Of a stretch of 5,900 nt of DNA, positions 5,561 to 5,900 are shown one piece after another. The number at the start of each line of letters is the position of its first letter. The stretch's first letter is position 1. The notes beneath the pieces are model-generated. The model was given only the letters and a program-made list of their open reading frames with translations, was not told the origin of the DNA and did not search any database. The stretch comes from Bacteroidales bacterium (GTDB taxonomy: Bacteria; Bacteroidota; Bacteroidia; Bacteroidales; Tenuifilaceae). Where the stretch lies: positions 1-5,900 of the forward strand of contig WBUV01000222.1 in assembly GCA_008933525.1 (NCBI GenBank). Reading direction: 5' to 3'. A program made the position numbers and the translations under genes.

Positions 5561-5691
5561 TATTAACTAGAGTTTGATGAAATATGACCATCTCTAATTG
5601 TTTAATAATTACTAAATAAGGCAATAAGTTTTATGGACTTGTTTTTACAATTTCCACTAAGGTTTCATCAGGTTTAGGACATAATCATTTT

Positions 5692-5721
5692 TTTGAATTA
5701 GGAGTATAAGCGATAATATGC
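5692..5721 (+). promoter_or_regulatory. Weak promoter candidate for a gene beyond the window
   Basis: TTTG at 5692-5695 is followed after 18 nt by TAATATGC (5714-5721), an imperfect match to TAnnTTTG. A start here would put the hairpin cluster at 5732-5850 in a leader RNA. Consensus match is partial and the downstream gene is not visible. Confidence 0.22.
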
Positions 5722-5731
5722 GAATAGTTAA

Positions 5732-5746
5732 AAACCCAGAGGGTTT
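5732..5746 (+). other. Hairpin A of the 3' structured region
   Basis: AAACCC (5732-5737) pairs with GGGTTT (5741-5746) around a 3-nt AGA loop. No T-run follows. It ends two bases before the left arm of an 11-bp inverted repeat that encloses the next hairpin. Confidence 0.5.
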
Positions 5747-5747
5747 G

Positions 5748-5833
5748 AATGTTTATAGCAATTAGCATATTAAGAAATTCGACTCCAGCTGGAGTCGAAT
5801 AATTTTTATTCACGATGAACTTCTATAAACATT
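5748..5833 (+). repeat. 11-bp inverted repeat enclosing the 24-bp palindrome
   Basis: AATGTTTATAG (5748-5758) is perfectly complementary to CTATAAACATT (5823-5833), with 64 nt between. As RNA the stem could extend through two G-U pairs and one A-U pair to 5745/5836, at the cost of hairpins A and C. At exactly 11 bp it fits snugly between hairpin A (ends 5746) and hairpin C (starts 5834), giving a compact three-part fold. Confidence 0.5.
5777..5807 (+). terminator. Perfect 24-bp palindrome followed by a T-rich tract
   Basis: Positions 5777-5800 are fully self-complementary: the arm ATTCGACTCC (5777-5786), the central AGCT and the arm GGAGTCGAAT. AA, then T at 5803-5807, follow, giving an intrinsic terminator on the + strand with a short, interrupted T-tract. 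It is the best candidate for ending carAB transcription, though it lies about 257 nt past carB. As DNA it could equally be a binding site for a dimeric regulator. Confidence 0.55.
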
Positions 5834-5850
5834 TGATGCCGCTGGCATCA
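5834..5850 (+). other. Hairpin C of the 3' structured region
   Basis: TGATGCC (5834-5840) pairs with GGCATCA (5844-5850) around a GCT loop and is followed by TTTATATT. It is a weaker terminator-like hairpin than the palindrome just upstream, and directly follows the right arm of the 11-bp inverted repeat. Confidence 0.5.
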
Positions 5851-5900
5851 TTTATATTAAGTTTATGATATATTTACACAAAATCTGTCAGGGTTTAAAA

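Larger units (their letters stand above)
5520..5900. other. Gene-free 3' region rich in inverted repeats
   Basis: No convincing gene is seen in these 381 nt; the longest plausible frame I noticed is 14 codons (5633-5677, Phe/Leu-rich). The left part is a dispersed-repeat fragment and plain AT-rich DNA with one 8-bp inverted repeat (5575-5582 with 5663-5670). From about 5690 the sequence becomes densely structured: three short-loop hairpins plus two longer-range inverted repeats. This may combine the carAB terminator with the leader of a gene beyond the window. Confidence 0.6.

Noticed and set aside
5633..5677. 14-codon Phe/Leu-rich frame as an attenuation leader peptide
   Set aside because: Too short to distinguish from chance in AT-rich DNA, with no supported promoter and no known downstream gene.
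5520..5900. CRISPR array, tRNA or insertion-sequence end in the right intergenic region
   Set aside because: The repeats are inverted, all different and not regularly spaced; there is no tRNA fold and no transposase fragment.

Overview
The window looks like a stretch of a Bacteroidota (Bacteroidetes) chromosome. Evidence for this: promoters resembling the TTTG / TAnnTTTG pattern of that phylum, no Shine-Dalgarno sequences before any start codon, AT-rich intergenic DNA with CTTTGTG-type and GTCATxCTGAGCGGAGCGAAG-type repeats that I recall from these genomes, and carbamoyl-phosphate synthetase subunits that read like Bacteroidota versions. All supported genes lie on the + strand.

Layout. 1-120: C-terminus of a TruA-like tRNA pseudouridine synthase, cut by the window edge. 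121-257: intergenic DNA with a small hairpin, then a good Bacteroidota promoter followed at once by a perfect palindrome that abuts the next start codon. 258-790: a two-gene type II toxin-antitoxin module (small antitoxin, then a RelE/ParE-fold toxin, overlapping by 19 nt), clearly more AT-rich than the metabolic genes. 791-1161: a long leader region before carA, with a degenerate CTTTGTG repeat, a possible promoter, two strong intrinsic terminators with another hairpin between them, and an open frame that runs through all three and stops 2 nt before carA. 1162-2244: carA. 2245-2291: short gap ending in three tandem heptamers. 2292-5519: carB. 5520-5900: no gene; a dispersed-repeat fragment, then a dense cluster of hairpins and longer-range inverted repeats up to the window edge, probably the carAB terminator and/or the leader of the next gene.

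Function. CarA releases ammonia from glutamine, and CarB uses it with bicarbonate and two ATP to make carbamoyl phosphate for pyrimidine and arginine synthesis. CarB has the sequence character of the eukaryotic enzymes (CAD, CPS1) throughout. Its C-terminal effector domain keeps several positions that bind N-acetylglutamate in human CPS1, including the tryptophan, while one acidic ligand of the E. coli ornithine site is replaced by alanine. The terminators inside the carA leader suggest control by premature termination, possibly coupled to translation of the leader frame. The toxin-antitoxin pair appears to be an independent, self-regulated insertion between housekeeping genes. I see no wholly new system; the points most worth following are the carA leader, the CarB effector domain and the structured 3' region.
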